Positions 33,350 to 44,384 of a DNA stretch of 64,000 nt are shown here, one piece after another. Position 1 is the stretch's first letter. Each line of letters starts with the position of its first letter. The notes beneath the pieces were generated by a model. That model was not told the origin of the DNA and did no database searches. It worked only from the letters and a program-made list of their open reading frames with translations. A program made the position numbers and the translations under genes. The stretch is from positions 2,200,959 through 2,264,958 of the forward strand of contig NW_006500346.1 of the NCBI RefSeq assembly GCF_000471905.2, in the 5' to 3' direction. Origin of the DNA: Amborella trichopoda. Taxonomy: Eukaryota; Streptophyta; Magnoliopsida; Amborellales; Amborellaceae.

Positions 33350-33640
33350 TTTTGTCAAACGGTGTGGTTTGAATAAAGCCAACGCTCTAAACAATCAAAG
33401 TAACACGCATTTTCAAATAGGGTTGAGTAACGTGGTTTCAATACTGAAAATTTTTGTGATAGCCTTAAAATATATTTTCATATTTATTTATAAATTTTAA
33501 AGTGTAAAAAACAGGGTAATCGAACAGATCTATGAAAACTTAAAAATCTTGAAACTTGACTTTCCAAAAATGTATTACAAGATGCACCATTTCCAAAATT
33601 TGAAATCCTTTTTTTTTTTCTCATATGCATTCATCATGAT
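33350..33640. repeat. Family C MITE, truncated, inverse orientation
   Basis: It begins GGTGTGGTTTGAATAAAGCC, then CGCTCTAAACAATCAAAG, and continues through TTCAATACTGAAAATTTTTG to the middle of the element, where it stops. Confidence 0.55.
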
Positions 33641-33647
33641 AAATATT

Positions 33648-34058
33648 TTCATTTATCAAAATACTCATATAAACAATCCCTTTTGAAACTAGTCAAATTC
33701 AAGACCATATGTTGTTTCATGGGTATTTTGAAATTAAATCAAAAGATAGTGGGTAAAGTAGACATAGGTAGGATGGTTATGTGCAAGGTCGATCTGATAC
33801 AACACCGGTTAGGAGAAACGATTTGATTCAAGTATAACGCTTTAAAGGGACAAAAAAAAGGCGTAAAATGATATTGATGGGAGTAGTAAGAAGAGAGATG
33901 TTGATATATAGTATGACAAAGGGTATGGCCCTTGATATAGCATAATGGCTAAATAACTTTCGTGTAGAGAACTTCAAATTGTTGGAATAGGCTGGGATGA
34001 TGATGATGTTGATGACGATATGGGTAAATTGTTAATCTCTCATAAGTAATTTGATAAT
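33648..34058. repeat. Family E MITE interrupted by a LINE 3' end
   Basis: Left half: TTATCAAAATACTCATATAA to GATAGTGGGTAAA (about 33761). Right half: GATATGGGTAAATTGTTAAT to CTCATAAGTAATTTGATAA (from about 34018). The uninterrupted copy at 15257-15419 shows the original join. The two breakpoints share a GATA.TGGGTAAA-type duplication. Confidence 0.65.
33760..34017 (+). mobile_element. LINE 3' end, truncated, with a GAT-repeat tail
   Basis: The sequence matches the 3' part of the LINE family at 46.1-46.86 kb: the stretch with GGTATGGCCCTTGATATAGC, then AATGGCTAAATAACTTTCG and a GTTGGAATAGG-type end. It finishes in GATGATGATGATGTTGATG, the short tandem tail typical of RTE-type LINEs. The reading frame is full of stops. 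Confidence 0.65.
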
Positions 34059-34474
34059 ATCCCTTTTTTTTCTTTTTCTTTTTTTCTTATAGCTTGGATA
34101 AACTCTCTCAAAATAAATACCAATATTCAACGAAATCTACCTTTAGATTTATAATTCTATCCAAATTGAAGATAACTTCATCCATATTTAACAACAAAAA
34201 GCAATATATTTGGTGGATAATCGGAGTCCGGCTGTACATCCCGACCCACAATATACAATAAGAGAAACTTGTCAAATTAATATCTTTTGATTTACTTTCA
34301 AAATATCCAATATATATAATAAAATTGATCTTCTAGAAAACTATGTCAGTGATATTTGTATGGCCCCAAGTTCATCATAATAATCAATTCAAGAAAGAAG
34401 GAAATTTAGTTGCACCATAGAAAATGTCTAAATAGAGTAACCATCTAACAATGAATCTCCATCCATAGGTGGGC

Positions 34475-34715
34475 ATTAAAATATAGGTTTTCAAAAATTA
34501 AAAATCAATTTTTTTTTGTTTTAAAAATTGACGGCTCAAATAATACATTACAAGATGCACCGCTTCCCATATGAAATCCATTTTTTTCACTTCTATGCAT
34601 CCCGAGGTTGAGATGATCGATTTGAAGGCTTTTCGACATCATAACAACCTCTTCTAGTGAATTTTTGAAAAGTTCCTTAATTTGATTATTTAGGGCCTCA
34701 ACCTTATATAATTAT
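34475..34715. repeat. Family C MITE fragment
   Basis: The left-centre through to the terminal arm is present (ATTACAAGATGCACC, CCCGAGGTTGAGATGATCGA, AACAACCTCTTCTAGTGAA, then TAGGGCCTCAACCTTATATA). The other half is absent. Confidence 0.55.
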
Positions 34716-34735
34716 TTTTCTATATATATAGATAG

Positions 34736-34927
34736 TAATGATCCTATAAGACCTTTCCACACCCATGTGTGTAGGACTTCAAAGGATCACAATTAAAATT
34801 GACACGGATTTCTAAAAAAATTATCACATGGGTGAGGGATTTGACTTTTCTATAAATCCGTACCAAATTTAATGGCGATCATTTGGAGTCTTACATACAA
34901 AAGTGAAGAGAGTCCTATAAGATAATT
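34736..34927. mobile_element. Family G MITE, copy 2
   Basis: Left arm TAATGATCCTATAAGACC with CCATGTGTGTAGGACTTC; right arm inverted but more eroded (GAGTCTTACATACAAAAG, GTCCTATAAGATAA). The interior GACTTTTCTATAAATCCGTA is shared with copy 1 at 24.95 kb. Confidence 0.7.
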
Positions 34928-35199
34928 TGTATATATATATATATTATTTTTATTTTTTATTTTCTCAACCCATACCCACCTAACAGGTAGATAGATTCGG
35001 TCTGTAGTAGAACCTGTCGAGTCAAACCCGGTGGAGAAAATAACCTGACCTGGTTACAACCCCAAAAATACTTTAAAATTTCTCCAAATAGCTTTCATAG
35101 TAAGCTTTAGGTCGTACAGTGAATTTCCATGCATGGAAATAGGTAATGACAGCCATACAAAATTGAGGACACGTAAAAGGATTCCATATACACAATTAT

Positions 35200-35825
35200 A
35201 GTAGGATGCGGTTAGCATGCGGCCAGCCCGCATATGGTACAAATGCGGGCTTGGTAATAAATATATTTTTAAATATAATTTGATCCTAATTTTTATAGAA
35301 TATATAATTTTTAACATGGAGATCATGAATATGAATTTTTTTTTGAATACTAGAAATAATATTTATATGGAGCCGGTTTCTATGTGGCCAAGCCCGCATA
35401 TGTAGAAATGCGGGCCCATTAATAAATTTATTTTTGAGATGATTTTTGGAGTTAATTTTTAAAGATATGTAATCTCTAACATGGAGACCATGAATATGAA
35501 AAATAATTAATTTTTAAAACTAAAAATGATAATTATAGTTAGAAAAAATTTGGACCGTTAGTTTCTATTGTTTTTAGAAGGAACACCACTTTCATCCATC
35601 TTTAAGATGGATGCTTTACACTTTTTTGATTGCATATGTAGTCATGTGCTTCAGCCTGTATGAAACAATTTTCCTAATTATATCAAGTAAACATTTGGAC
35701 CGTTAGTTACAAATTGTTTTTAGATGGACCACCTATTTGCATCCATCTTTAAAATGGATGCTTCATACCTCTAGACCGCATATTGTAGAGATGTGGTTCA
35801 GCCCATATGAAACAGTTGTTCATTA
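35200..35825. repeat. Family B element nested inside another family B element
   Basis: The inner copy (about 35365-35672) is full length, from GGTTTCTATGTGGCCAAGC to GTATGAAACAATTTTCC. It is flanked by the left half (about 35200-35340, AGCCCGCATATGGTAC to TGGAGATCATGAATATGA) and right half (about 35690-35825, AACATTTGGACCGTTAGTT to ATATGAAACAGTTG) of a second copy in the same orientation. Confidence 0.6.
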
Positions 35826-35939
35826 TAGTAAGATTGTTGCCCCAAAGCCATTAGATGTAAAATTGAATGGTTGGAGTTTTATTTTTGTTTTTGTACAAAG
35901 TTTTTTTAAAAAATAGATATTTAATGTAGTTAATTAGGA

Positions 35940-36172
35940 ATATAAATTATGAGACTATTTATTTTTTACGCAACGAAATCACAATCATTTTTAGCCATTG
36001 GATGTGAAATCTAAAAGATGACAGTGTGTCACAGGATTTGAGATATTTTATTTTGAATTTTGTACCCCAAATAATGGCACATCTTCAACCACCTTCTTTC
36101 AAATCCAACCGCCAATGATGGTAACCTCCTTGTATCCAAAGTAGATGGTCTCATCGTATACATTTTCAGCCA
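35940..36172. repeat. Family A MITE, diverged
   Basis: Left arm GAGACTATTTATTTTTTACG with GAAATCACAATC; right arm inverted with GTAACCTCCTTG and AGTAGATGGTCTCATCGTAT. The interior has TTTTAGCCATTGGATGTGAA. Confidence 0.6.
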
Positions 36173-36538
36173 ATTTTACATCATTAGCCTCTGGATTTTA
36201 CTTTGTTTGCTTAGGCGATTATGGCTTTTTATACCAAAAGTAAATAATCTTTTAACAATGGCAAAGGTATGCGGGCTTTGAGCAAAACATTGGTTGTGCT
36301 TTTATTTTTCTTTCTTTTCTTTTTTTAAATATTCACAATGTGAGCGGGGGCCTGGCGGGTGTCAATATAAAAATTTATAATTTGTGATATAGATTGAGTG
36401 ATACAAGTATCTCTATTACGAGTATTTCTGTCTTTTTTTCCTTTTTTTTTTTTTTTAAAGTGCTACCGGTGAAAATGGAGCCTGAAAATATTATGTCATA
36501 TTATATATGTTGGAGATCTCATATGCCGTATCTCAGTT

Positions 36539-36660
36539 GATGTTCAATTGGAAAATCGTATTTCCTATATTTCATGCATCGATCTTTCTCTTTCACCTCA
36601 ATGTTCAATTGGAAATTCATATTTCCCATATTTCATGCATCAATCTTTCTCTTTCATTTA
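36539..36660. repeat. Tandem duplication, ~62-bp unit, two copies
   Basis: GATGTTCAATTGGAAAATC ... ATTTCATGCATCGATCTTTC is followed at once by a second copy (AATGTTCAATTGGAAATTC ...). There are a handful of mismatches. Confidence 0.75.
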
Positions 36661-36824
36661 TTTTATTGTGGGAATTATCTTGTTGTCAAGAAATTCTAAT
36701 TTACAAAATCTGGGGTAAAAAATAAAAGTATCGCACAAAGGCCTCAATCTAGAACCATTTTGAAACACTTTAAATGGAAACTTCATATTCACTATATTCT
36801 CTATCTTATATGTAACGATCTTTA

Positions 36825-37065
36825 TCATGATCAAAGTTTTTTTCCAACTAATTGGGATCAGCTACACAAATACGGATATGTCATTTTGCTATATTAAGAG
36901 CCATACTATGAGGCCATAAGTCCCATATCTTTTCTTGCTACCTTGGTCTAAGAAGGGTAGGGATTTTAAACATTCCCTTAACCCGTCCTATGCCGGGATA
37001 AAAGGTTGTGTAGGGTAGACAACTACTGTAAAACTTTGTCCAAACTTATGAGAAAATATAAAGAT
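36825..37065 (-). mobile_element. LINE 3' end fragment plus the LINE-associated block
   Basis: On the minus strand the 3' end AATTAGTTGGAAAAAAACTT lies at 36836-36860, preceded by a TGTGTAGCTGATCCC segment and the GGCCTCATAGTATGGC-type stretch, as in the 46 kb LINE. The adjacent block 36945-37060 (plus strand CCCTTAACCCGTCCTATGCC, then GTAAAACTTTGTCC) also occurs next to LINE pieces at 46.0 and 52.4 kb, but here in the opposite relative orientation. Confidence 0.6.
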
Positions 37066-37293
37066 GATAGTACATTTTATCTTGATTAAGAAAAAAAGGA
37101 ATCTTATTTAAGTAAAAGTTTTCAAAATTGAATGTGATATTTCTATATTGCAAGGTACGTTAAAAGGTCTAACAAAAGGCTACTATTGTCCTGTTCCCCA
37201 TAATAAAATCAATCTCGACCTCAGCAAAATATGAATGATATACTGATAACTATACCACACAATGCTTAAAAATAAAACTCAAAAAATGATTTT

Positions 37294-37648
37294 GTGCTCC
37301 TATATGAGCATATTGTATGTTCACTTCATTGGGTAAAATTCAATTTAGGAGTGTTTTCAGGAATTCAAATCTTGGTGGTGTAATAACCTCTTCAACTTAG
37401 CAAAATAATTGGAAAAGTGATTTCTCAAATCACATTTTGCACGCGTGAAAGAAAACAACGTCTCAATATTGAATAGAGACCGTTAAATTTTATAAGGGTG
37501 ATATCTAAGTGGCGAAGAACTCAAATTCTATTCTATTTCCATCTTTTTGAAAATAAACATTTCATAACTGTTCTAAGGATAAAACCTTTCAAATAAGTCT
37601 TTTGCCCAAGGGAATAAGTGTACAATATGCTTGTATGGGAGCACAATA
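37294..37648. repeat. Family F inverted-repeat element
   Basis: Left end TGTGCTCCTATATGAGCATA and right end GCTTGTATGGGAGCACA are inverted; the similarity extends inwards past CACTTCATTGGGTAAAA / CCCAAGGGAATAAGTG, about 45 bp. Length 355 bp. A (TA)n run follows immediately. Confidence 0.7.
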
Positions 37649-37759
37649 TATATATATATATATATTAAACACTAAAAATAAAAAGAGCACATATTTTTTG
37701 CCCCAATCATTGTTAAATGTCGACCAAATTAGCTGCACACCAAATTATATATGATTCTA

Positions 37760-38075
37760 TCTAAAGGTGGCAACGGGCAGGCTTGGGCCGGGCCAACGTT
37801 GGCCCTGGCCTGGCCCTTGTCCCTAAAAGGCTGGCTTATGCCCGGCCTTGGCTCTTTTAGGTCAGAGCCGGACCTAAGTTGGGCCAGGCCAAAAAATAAA
37901 AAAAAATAAATAGAAAAAAAAAACAATAATAAAAGAGGGCCAGGCCGGGCCAAACTAGATTGGTACTGGTCCCAACCCAGCCCTCATGCTACAATTTGTT
38001 GACCAGGCCCTACCTTTTCAGGGCCTACCAAGCCCTTTTTTCAGAACTGAGCCCAACTGGACTGGGTCGCTTGGG
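37760..38075. repeat. GGCC-rich degenerate repeat
   Basis: Built of variants of GGGCCGGGCCAA and GGCCCTGGCC with a central poly-A patch. It starts at AAAGGTGGCAACGGGCAGG and fades at GGGCTATTGCCAGCCCTA, so its two outer ends are roughly inverted (GGTGGCAACGGGC / GCCAGCCC). Similar in kind to 2275-2440 and 40640-40960. Confidence 0.45.
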
Positions 38076-39014
38076 CTATTGCCAGCCCTAATTTTGTTCA
38101 ACCTGTTCAACCTCAGTAGGTATATTTCTCTCTTTGGTGAAAACTCTCTCTCTATACCCCTTGTTGTTTGACAAGATGAGTAAACTGATTTTAGGTGACC
38201 TGTAAGATCTAAGTGGCTCACACGTTGGTGAGGAAGAGCACGTTATTGTCACTAGAAAAGGATTTACCCACCTAAAAAGAATTGGAATTTGTAGAATTTC
38301 ACAACATAATATTCATTACTAAGTTAAATACGACTATTCAGGAGATTCATTAATTGATCATTTTTGCAAGTGAAATCTATCATAAGTGGTTTGAGGGAAA
38401 AGACAAAAAGCATGTGGTGAATTATTTCAACATTTCAGCTTATGGCCAATGTCATAAAAATATATGAGACTCATCAATCATGGTCTTATCCAAAGTAAAA
38501 ACTGAGTTTGATTGAAGACTTATCAAATTAATATTATGATATATTTTAATATATTGGACTAGCCATCTTGACAGACCATATTTGGGCTATTTTTTTGTGT
38601 GTAGTATATATTATACTTCTATGAATATTTTTCTTTTATTTTTCACAATATGCTCCCCCATGCAATATGGCTGACTTTGATTGAACCGGACCCTAAACTA
38701 GTTCAATAGTTGCTCAGCTTCTAGTGACACTGGTTACTGCTAGTGCATATCAGGTCAAGTCAACCTGGTGACCGCCGAGTTAACCCTACCATGGTTCGGA
38801 TCTTGGTTCTCTTCTAGACCCTTTTGAGTTGGGTCCACATGTAAGCTTACTAAATGAGTAACGTGAAATAATTATTTTCCCGTGGGAATGGGGTTGGAGC
38901 ATCAATAATTTGGGGCTTAGATGTCTCAATATAATGTCTCACCCTCCATTCCAACTGTTAACATATAAAAAAAACAGGTCACAACTCTTTTGCTGATGCA
39001 ATAAGGCCTAACAA
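38076..39014. other. Intergenic, no feature seen
   Basis: About 0.9 kb of AT-rich sequence with a moderately GC-rich patch at 38740-38840. No gene, RNA or repeat family recognised. Confidence 0.4.
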
Positions 39015-39150
39015 GAGTGTGCAAAGTTGATTGCATAGGTACATGCACGGATCGTTCAGATAGAGATAGAGATTGAAAGATAGAGTGTGCAAAGTTGATT
39101 GCATAGGTACATGCACGGATCGTTCAGATAGAGATAGAGATTGAAAGATA
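39015..39150. repeat. Near-perfect tandem duplication, 68-bp unit, two copies
   Basis: GAGTGTGCAAAGTTGATTGC through GATTGAAAGATA (39015-39082) is repeated at 39083-39150 with almost no change, in contrast to the old repeats around it. This suggests a recent replication or repair event, or an assembly artefact. Confidence 0.85.
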
Positions 39151-39192
39151 TTATAAAAATCTATCTATTCATGAGTAATTTTTTTTTGAAAT

Positions 39193-39415
39193 TGTATACA
39201 GTTAGACCATTTACTTTTGGAATAATGAGGTCACACCTACATACAACCATCCAACGTGAAATTTGACAGCTTGAGTGTGTCATAAAGTTCAAGAAAATAT
39301 CTTTTGAAATTTGAGCTTCGTCAATTGAATAAATGCAGTCACTCAATTTCACATCTAATGGTCAAGATTAATTGTGACCACCTCATACCAAAGTTAAATG
39401 GTGTCATTATACATT
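39193..39415. repeat. Family A MITE, good copy
   Basis: Left arm TTGTATACAGTTAGACC, then ATTTACTTTTGG and TGAGGTCACA; right arm inverted, TTGTGACCACC, CAAAGTTAAATGGTGTC. Arms about 45 bp, total about 223 bp. Confidence 0.75.
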
Positions 39416-40124
39416 TTTCCTTTTCTTTTATACTATACTTGTGTTGGGAAGGCTGACTCATCCTTGACGGACTAAGGCCGCACACAGCCTCAAAGTGGGG
39501 CTTCAAAGTAAGGCTGCGACATATGGTCACTACAAGCCAAAGGAAAAATACTACATGGGCCAATATTTTAAATGCGAAGAATTCATCGATTGAACATTTT
39601 CAAAACGATTGATCCACCTTGTGACGAACATCAACATAAAAAGGAAAATTTAAATTTGAGCTCTTGAAAACCTACATCCTACAAATAGACCCTCTATAAA
39701 CACTTTTGGAGTGGAAATTTTGATGGAGCATTTTTTGAGGTTGAAAACTATGCCACGGCCGGTCTCAACCCAGTTACGCCAGTCTCAAGCTCAGAAAAAA
39801 GAAAAGGCTTATGTTAGGTTAGCAGCTAGTATAAAACTTTTGCCACATCTATTTCATGATGATAATATTTTGAACTCTAAATCATTTTTTTGGTTGATCT
39901 CTAAAATATATTGACATAATCAACTAACTATCTGGGAGGACTATGCGGAACTAAAATTTTGAGATCCATTTTAAAATCATCAAATGAGCATTTAAAAAAA
40001 AAGAGTTAAAGTCCTTGAATACCTAGATCAGACCATCCAAATCCTATACAGTCTCTATTCATTCTTATCCTTTATAAGGCATGTAAAAATTGTAATACCT
40101 TTTACTTTTAAAAAAAAAATCTTA
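39416..40124. other. Intergenic, no gene seen
   Basis: It includes a patch at 39450-39520 (GGCTGACTCATCC, CGCACACAGCCTC) of mixed composition that I could not assign. No coding or RNA feature. Confidence 0.4.
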
Positions 40125-40450
40125 CCTTTTTGAGGTTAGTTTCTAAGTTGAGGAAGTTATATTCCACAATCCGAGTCCTAAAAATATTTCAAGATAGAGA
40201 GTTCTTTTGGAGATAACAAATATATTATTTTACCTTTTTTTAGGTTAGTTTCAAAGTTGAGGAGATTATATTCCAAAATATCCGAGTCCTAAAAATATTT
40301 TGAGATATATTCCAAAATTTATTATTATTTTAGGTTAGTTTCAAAGTTGATGAGTTTATATTTCAAAATTTGAGTCCTAGAGTTTATTTCGAGATAGAGT
40401 GCTTTCCAAGAGAGCAAATAAATGGCATGCTCCACGGGAGCACTTAATCC
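40125..40450. repeat. Three-copy ~100-bp tandem repeat next to a family F end
   Basis: TTAGTTTCAAAGTTGAGG-type sequence followed by TTATATTCCAAAAT and GAGTCCTAAAAATATTT occurs at about 40132, 40243 and 40333. The region ends with the family F terminus GCATGCTCCACGGGAGCAC at about 40428, so this is probably an expanded family F element whose left end I could not place. Confidence 0.6.
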
Positions 40451-40639
40451 TTTGGCTGGGAAAATAAAGATTGCATTGTATAAAATTGTAAACTATAAAA
40501 ATAACACTTGCGTGTTTTAGGGAACACGAGGTGTTGAGCATGACAACCAAGTGCTCCTGAATGTGACTACCAAGCTTTCCCCAATATGACAATCCCAGGT
40601 ATCTACATGTCCCTTCCTATTTTGTGCCACAAATGTGAA

Positions 40640-40960
40640 ATCTTGGCGGAGGGGCAACTGGTCCGGTTCGGTCCCGAAGTCATCGGATTCAAACCCAGAC
40701 CTGAAAATATAATGTGGGACCGGACTTGAATCTAAACCTGGATCCGATTGGACCCAGACGGACCCAACCCCAAAATCAATATATATTGTATAAATTGGGA
40801 CCCGAAAATATAATGTGGGACCCAGACCTGATCGAATTTGGACCAATACCTGAATAGTGTTTGGGTCCATAATTTAGACTCGAACCTGACCTACCGGATC
40901 CAATTTTTGCACCCAACCCATACTTGGGTTTGGTCTGGGTCCATAGCCACCCGTAATTCT
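40640..40960. repeat. GGACCC/GGGTCC-rich degenerate repeat
   Basis: Dense variants of GGACCCAGAC, GGGTCTGGGT and ACCTGAAAATATAATGTGGG (the last occurring twice, about 120 bp apart). Ends near GGGTCCATAGCCACCC. Same class as 2275-2440. Confidence 0.45.
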
Positions 40961-40974
40961 TGGGTATTGATTTG

Positions 40975-42479
40975 ATTTTGTTAAAGAAATTTATTAAAAT
41001 ATTACTAATACTTTAATAATTTAATAGTTTATTAATTTTCAACTATTAGAACCCATCGTTACGTATATTTTGATGGGTATTTTGAAATTAAACCATGATA
41101 TATGGGTAAGAGGTTAAATACTTTATCGCTTATGTGTATTTTGATCCATTTCTCTTTTTTTCTATAATTAAAATATGGGGTATAAAATAATTAAAATATC
41201 TCACTTGTTAATTTTCATTTCACAGTTTCGGTTAAAAAATTTGAAACTTTAAGACTATCGAGAAATGAAATTTAAAAAGAGGATGTACAGAAATATCTTC
41301 TCTGTAAATAAACTATCTATGCCTTATTTTCAGGGTCACTTTATTTATCCAAAATCTTACCTCAGGAAAGATTTCCAAAAAATTGGTTTCATACCTTCTT
41401 GGATGCGGCTTCATACCTTCTTGGATAGGTATGGATATGAAGCTGCTTTCCAAGAAATGGCCAAAATTTCCGGGGTATTTTGTACAATGATGTGCCCCTT
41501 AGGGATATCTTGATGACAGATTTCCTATTTACCAAACATAAGAAATCGGCTTCAACAGAGATTTATTTCCTTGAGACAAATTTCAAACTAACCAAACATG
41601 CGTTTCAAATACTTTACCTCGCACGTGTCAGCACTTATTGCAACTAGCAACTAACCAACTCACGTGCCAAAATATATATTACTTTTACCAAAAGATATTT
41701 TACTCTCTCTCGAGTATACTGACCATGTATTCCCTCGGGTAAAATCCTATCTAGGATTAGTTTAGGATCCCAAAATTTGGGATAAAACCTCTTTACTATA
41801 GATTAAGGTTAATAAAAATATTTCCTAATTGCACCTTTTATGCGGTTGAAAACATAATGTCAAATCTACATGATGAATCTAAAATCAAATTCCAATACTG
41901 ACAATAAATTTTGAAATTGAAAAAATAATACAGATATAGTGGAACTGTGAACATGTATTTTTATGTTGAAATTGACGGTCTAGATAATTTGTTACAATTT
42001 TTTTTTCTAAAGTTTGAAGTCATATGTTTTTTTCACAACTATAATGTTCATCCCAAAATAATTGATGCAAAGTTTTTTCAATGCTTGAATTGCAATTTTC
42101 ATTGAGATATGAGGTGATGATTTACTTATTTTGATAAGCCATATTTCTTTCCTAAAATGGAGGGAGGGAGTCAAGAGTCCTTCCCGGGTCGGGTCACACA
42201 TCTCACGTGCGAATTAAGTTTGTTTTATTTATTTCTTCAAATGGAAAGAAAGCGTGAGACGCTATATCTTAACCAAGCCTCCACACGCTCCATTCCTGAA
42301 ATGGTAAGATACTGTACACGCGCGAAATTCAAAACTCTTCTCTCGCATCTTGACACAATGTTAACACAACCCCCCTATGAAGTTGCATAACCAATTAGAT
42401 GCTCTACAAATTAATAATCTCGTGGAGGCCCTTGGACCGGTCAAATTTTAGGGGAAATGTTTTAGATTTATATCAAGGA
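40975..42479. other. Intergenic; family E remnant, otherwise unassigned
   Basis: 41060-41150 carries the family E right half (GGGTATTTTGAAATTAAACC, ATATATGGGTAAGAGG). At 41690-41790 a CTCCCTCGGG-like patch (GTATTCCCTCGGGTAAAATC) resembles a family F end. A plus-strand open stretch at 41265-41513 contains an internal 18-bp duplication (TTCATACCTTCTTGGAT twice) and shows no recognised domain. Confidence 0.35.
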
Positions 42480-42484
42480 CATGG

Positions 42485-42786
42485 TTTCTATTCGGCCAAG
42501 CTGCATATGTACAAATGTGGGCCTCTTAATAAATTTATTTTTGAGATGGATTTAAAAATTTAATTTTTAAGGATATGTACTCGCTAACATGGAGATCATG
42601 AATATGAAAAAATAAATAAATTTTAAAAACTAAAAATAATAATTCTAATAGTAAAACATTTGGACCGTTAGTTTCCATTGTTTTTAGATGGAACACTTAC
42701 TTGCATGTATCTTTTAAATGGATGGTTTACATTTTATGGACCGCATATGTAGAAATGCAGTCGAGCCCGCATGAAACAATTTTCCT
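42485..42786. repeat. Family B MITE-like element
   Basis: It runs from GGTTTCTATTCGGCCAAGC to CGCATGAAACAATTTTCC with the usual interior (TTTTTGAGATGGATT, CATGGAGATCATGAATATG, GGACCGTTAGTTTCCATTG). About 300 bp. Confidence 0.7.
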
Positions 42787-42804
42787 TATATTAATATATT
42801 AGTT

Positions 42805-43210
42805 TTATGGAAAAAGTTTATATTTATATAAAGCCGAGACTCTAAACAATTAAATTGGAGTGCACCTAAAAAAATTCACTAGTCGAAGTTGTTTTGATGC
42901 TGGAATATCCTCAAATTGTCCATCTCAACATCAAGATGTATGGACATGAGAAAAAAATGGATTTTAAGTTTTAGAAATAGTACATTTTGTAATACATTTT
43001 TGGACCATCAATTTTCAAGATTTTCAGTTTTTTATAGATATTCCCAATCTACACTATTTTTTAAGCTTTAAATTTTACAATTAGAGATTAAAATATATTT
43101 AAGGTCATCACAGAGATTTACAGTATTGAAACTACGTTTCTCGACACTATTTGAAGGGTGGCTGCACTTTGATTGTTTAGAGCCTCAGCTCTATACAATT
43201 TGCACCCTAG
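42805..43210. repeat. Family C MITE, good copy
   Basis: Left arm AAGCCGAGACTCTAAACAAT, right arm inverted (GATTGTTTAGAGCCTCAGCT). Interior blocks TTGTTTTGATGCTGGAATA, CATCAATTTTCAAGATTTTC and CGTTTCTCGACACTATTTG are in family order. About 405 bp. Confidence 0.7.
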
Positions 43211-43909
43211 TTTTATATGTCTATAGTTCATTATTATCAACATTAGACCAGCTAATAAAGAATTTGGTTCAGTCAAAATGAGTCTGGTTGTTAGTCAAAC
43301 TAATATGCATTCTAAAAATATGAACAATAATTTAAAATATATATAATATACTAGAAAAATAGTTGCCCCCATTTGAGGTGCAATGGTATATTAGTTTATT
43401 TGTCTATAGTACTTGGTAATGATCATTGTCATCAACATCGGACCAACTACTAAACCAGTACGGAATTTGGTCAACTCAAAACGAGTATGACTGCAGGTGA
43501 AACTAATTTGATTGAATTCTAAAAATATTTTAAAATTTTAATAATACTTTTAAAATATATAATATACTAGAAAATAGTTTATCACTTTGTTTGGCCAATC
43601 GAATAGGTTAGAATCGGCCAGTTAGATTACCTAAAAGTAATCAAATATTTGTTTTGATTGGTTTTTGACAAAACTCAAATTTTATATGGACCAAACTCGC
43701 AAGGCACTGGTGGCGGTCTAACTGGTATTGTCCGATCTTAATAATTATAGTTTGGATATCATTGGCGGATAGTTCTATTGTGTAATTTCCGTGTTAATTT
43801 GTTCTATCAAGAATTTATGAAAAAAATTGGGAATCAGGCTTGGGTTTGAGTGATTAGCAGTTGATTTTAGCAACATTACATCTCCAGTTCCATTCCTTGA
43901 GCAGATTTA
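43211..43909. other. Intergenic with a loose ~200-bp duplication
   Basis: Two similar stretches (about 43220-43340 and 43405-43580) share ATTATCAACATTAGACCA- and ATCATCAACATCGGACCA-like starts, then AATTTGGTCA, then TTTAAAATATATAATATACT, an old direct repeat. No gene seen. Confidence 0.45.
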
Positions 43910-44125
43910 TGAACATTTGAAAGCCTTGAAAATTGATGGTTCGAAAATACATTACAAGATGCAATTTTTCCAATGCTCGAAATTCATTTTTTCTAATGCC
44001 CATACAATTTGCGGTTTAGATGATCAATTTGAGGATTTTTAAGTACTTAAACAACCTCTTTTAGGGATTTTTTGAGGTGTGCCTTAATTTGATTGTTTAG
44101 GACCTCGCCTTATTTAAACCATTCC
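43910..44125. repeat. Family C MITE fragment upstream of the Pol IV gene
   Basis: Half of a family C element (ATTACAAGATGCAATTTTTC, GATGATCAATTTGAGGATTT, AACAACCTCTTTTAGG, then TGATTGTTTAGGACCTCGCC). It ends about 275 bp before the conserved promoter motifs of the NRPD1-like gene. Confidence 0.6.
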
Positions 44126-44384
44126 CTTAAAGTATTAAATACTAGTTATTATTATTTCCTTGGTTTTATTACGGATATTATTGCTATTAGAATTTACCAT
44201 GAAAAAAAATGGGCAGAAGAAAAAAAAAGTGATTTAAGACACTCATTAAAGCATAAACATCCGTTTCAATGCCATTGAGACCCTTCAATGACCCTGGACA
44301 ACCGGTTTGTGTCTTTGGTTATAAGCCCTGAAGCACGTCCTCGAATTATGCAGGGGATCTAGGTACTGATTTGCTATTATTGAA

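Noticed and set aside
41265..41513. 82-codon open frame as a gene
   Set aside because: Contains an internal direct duplication and no domain; no splice sites or flanking exons fit.
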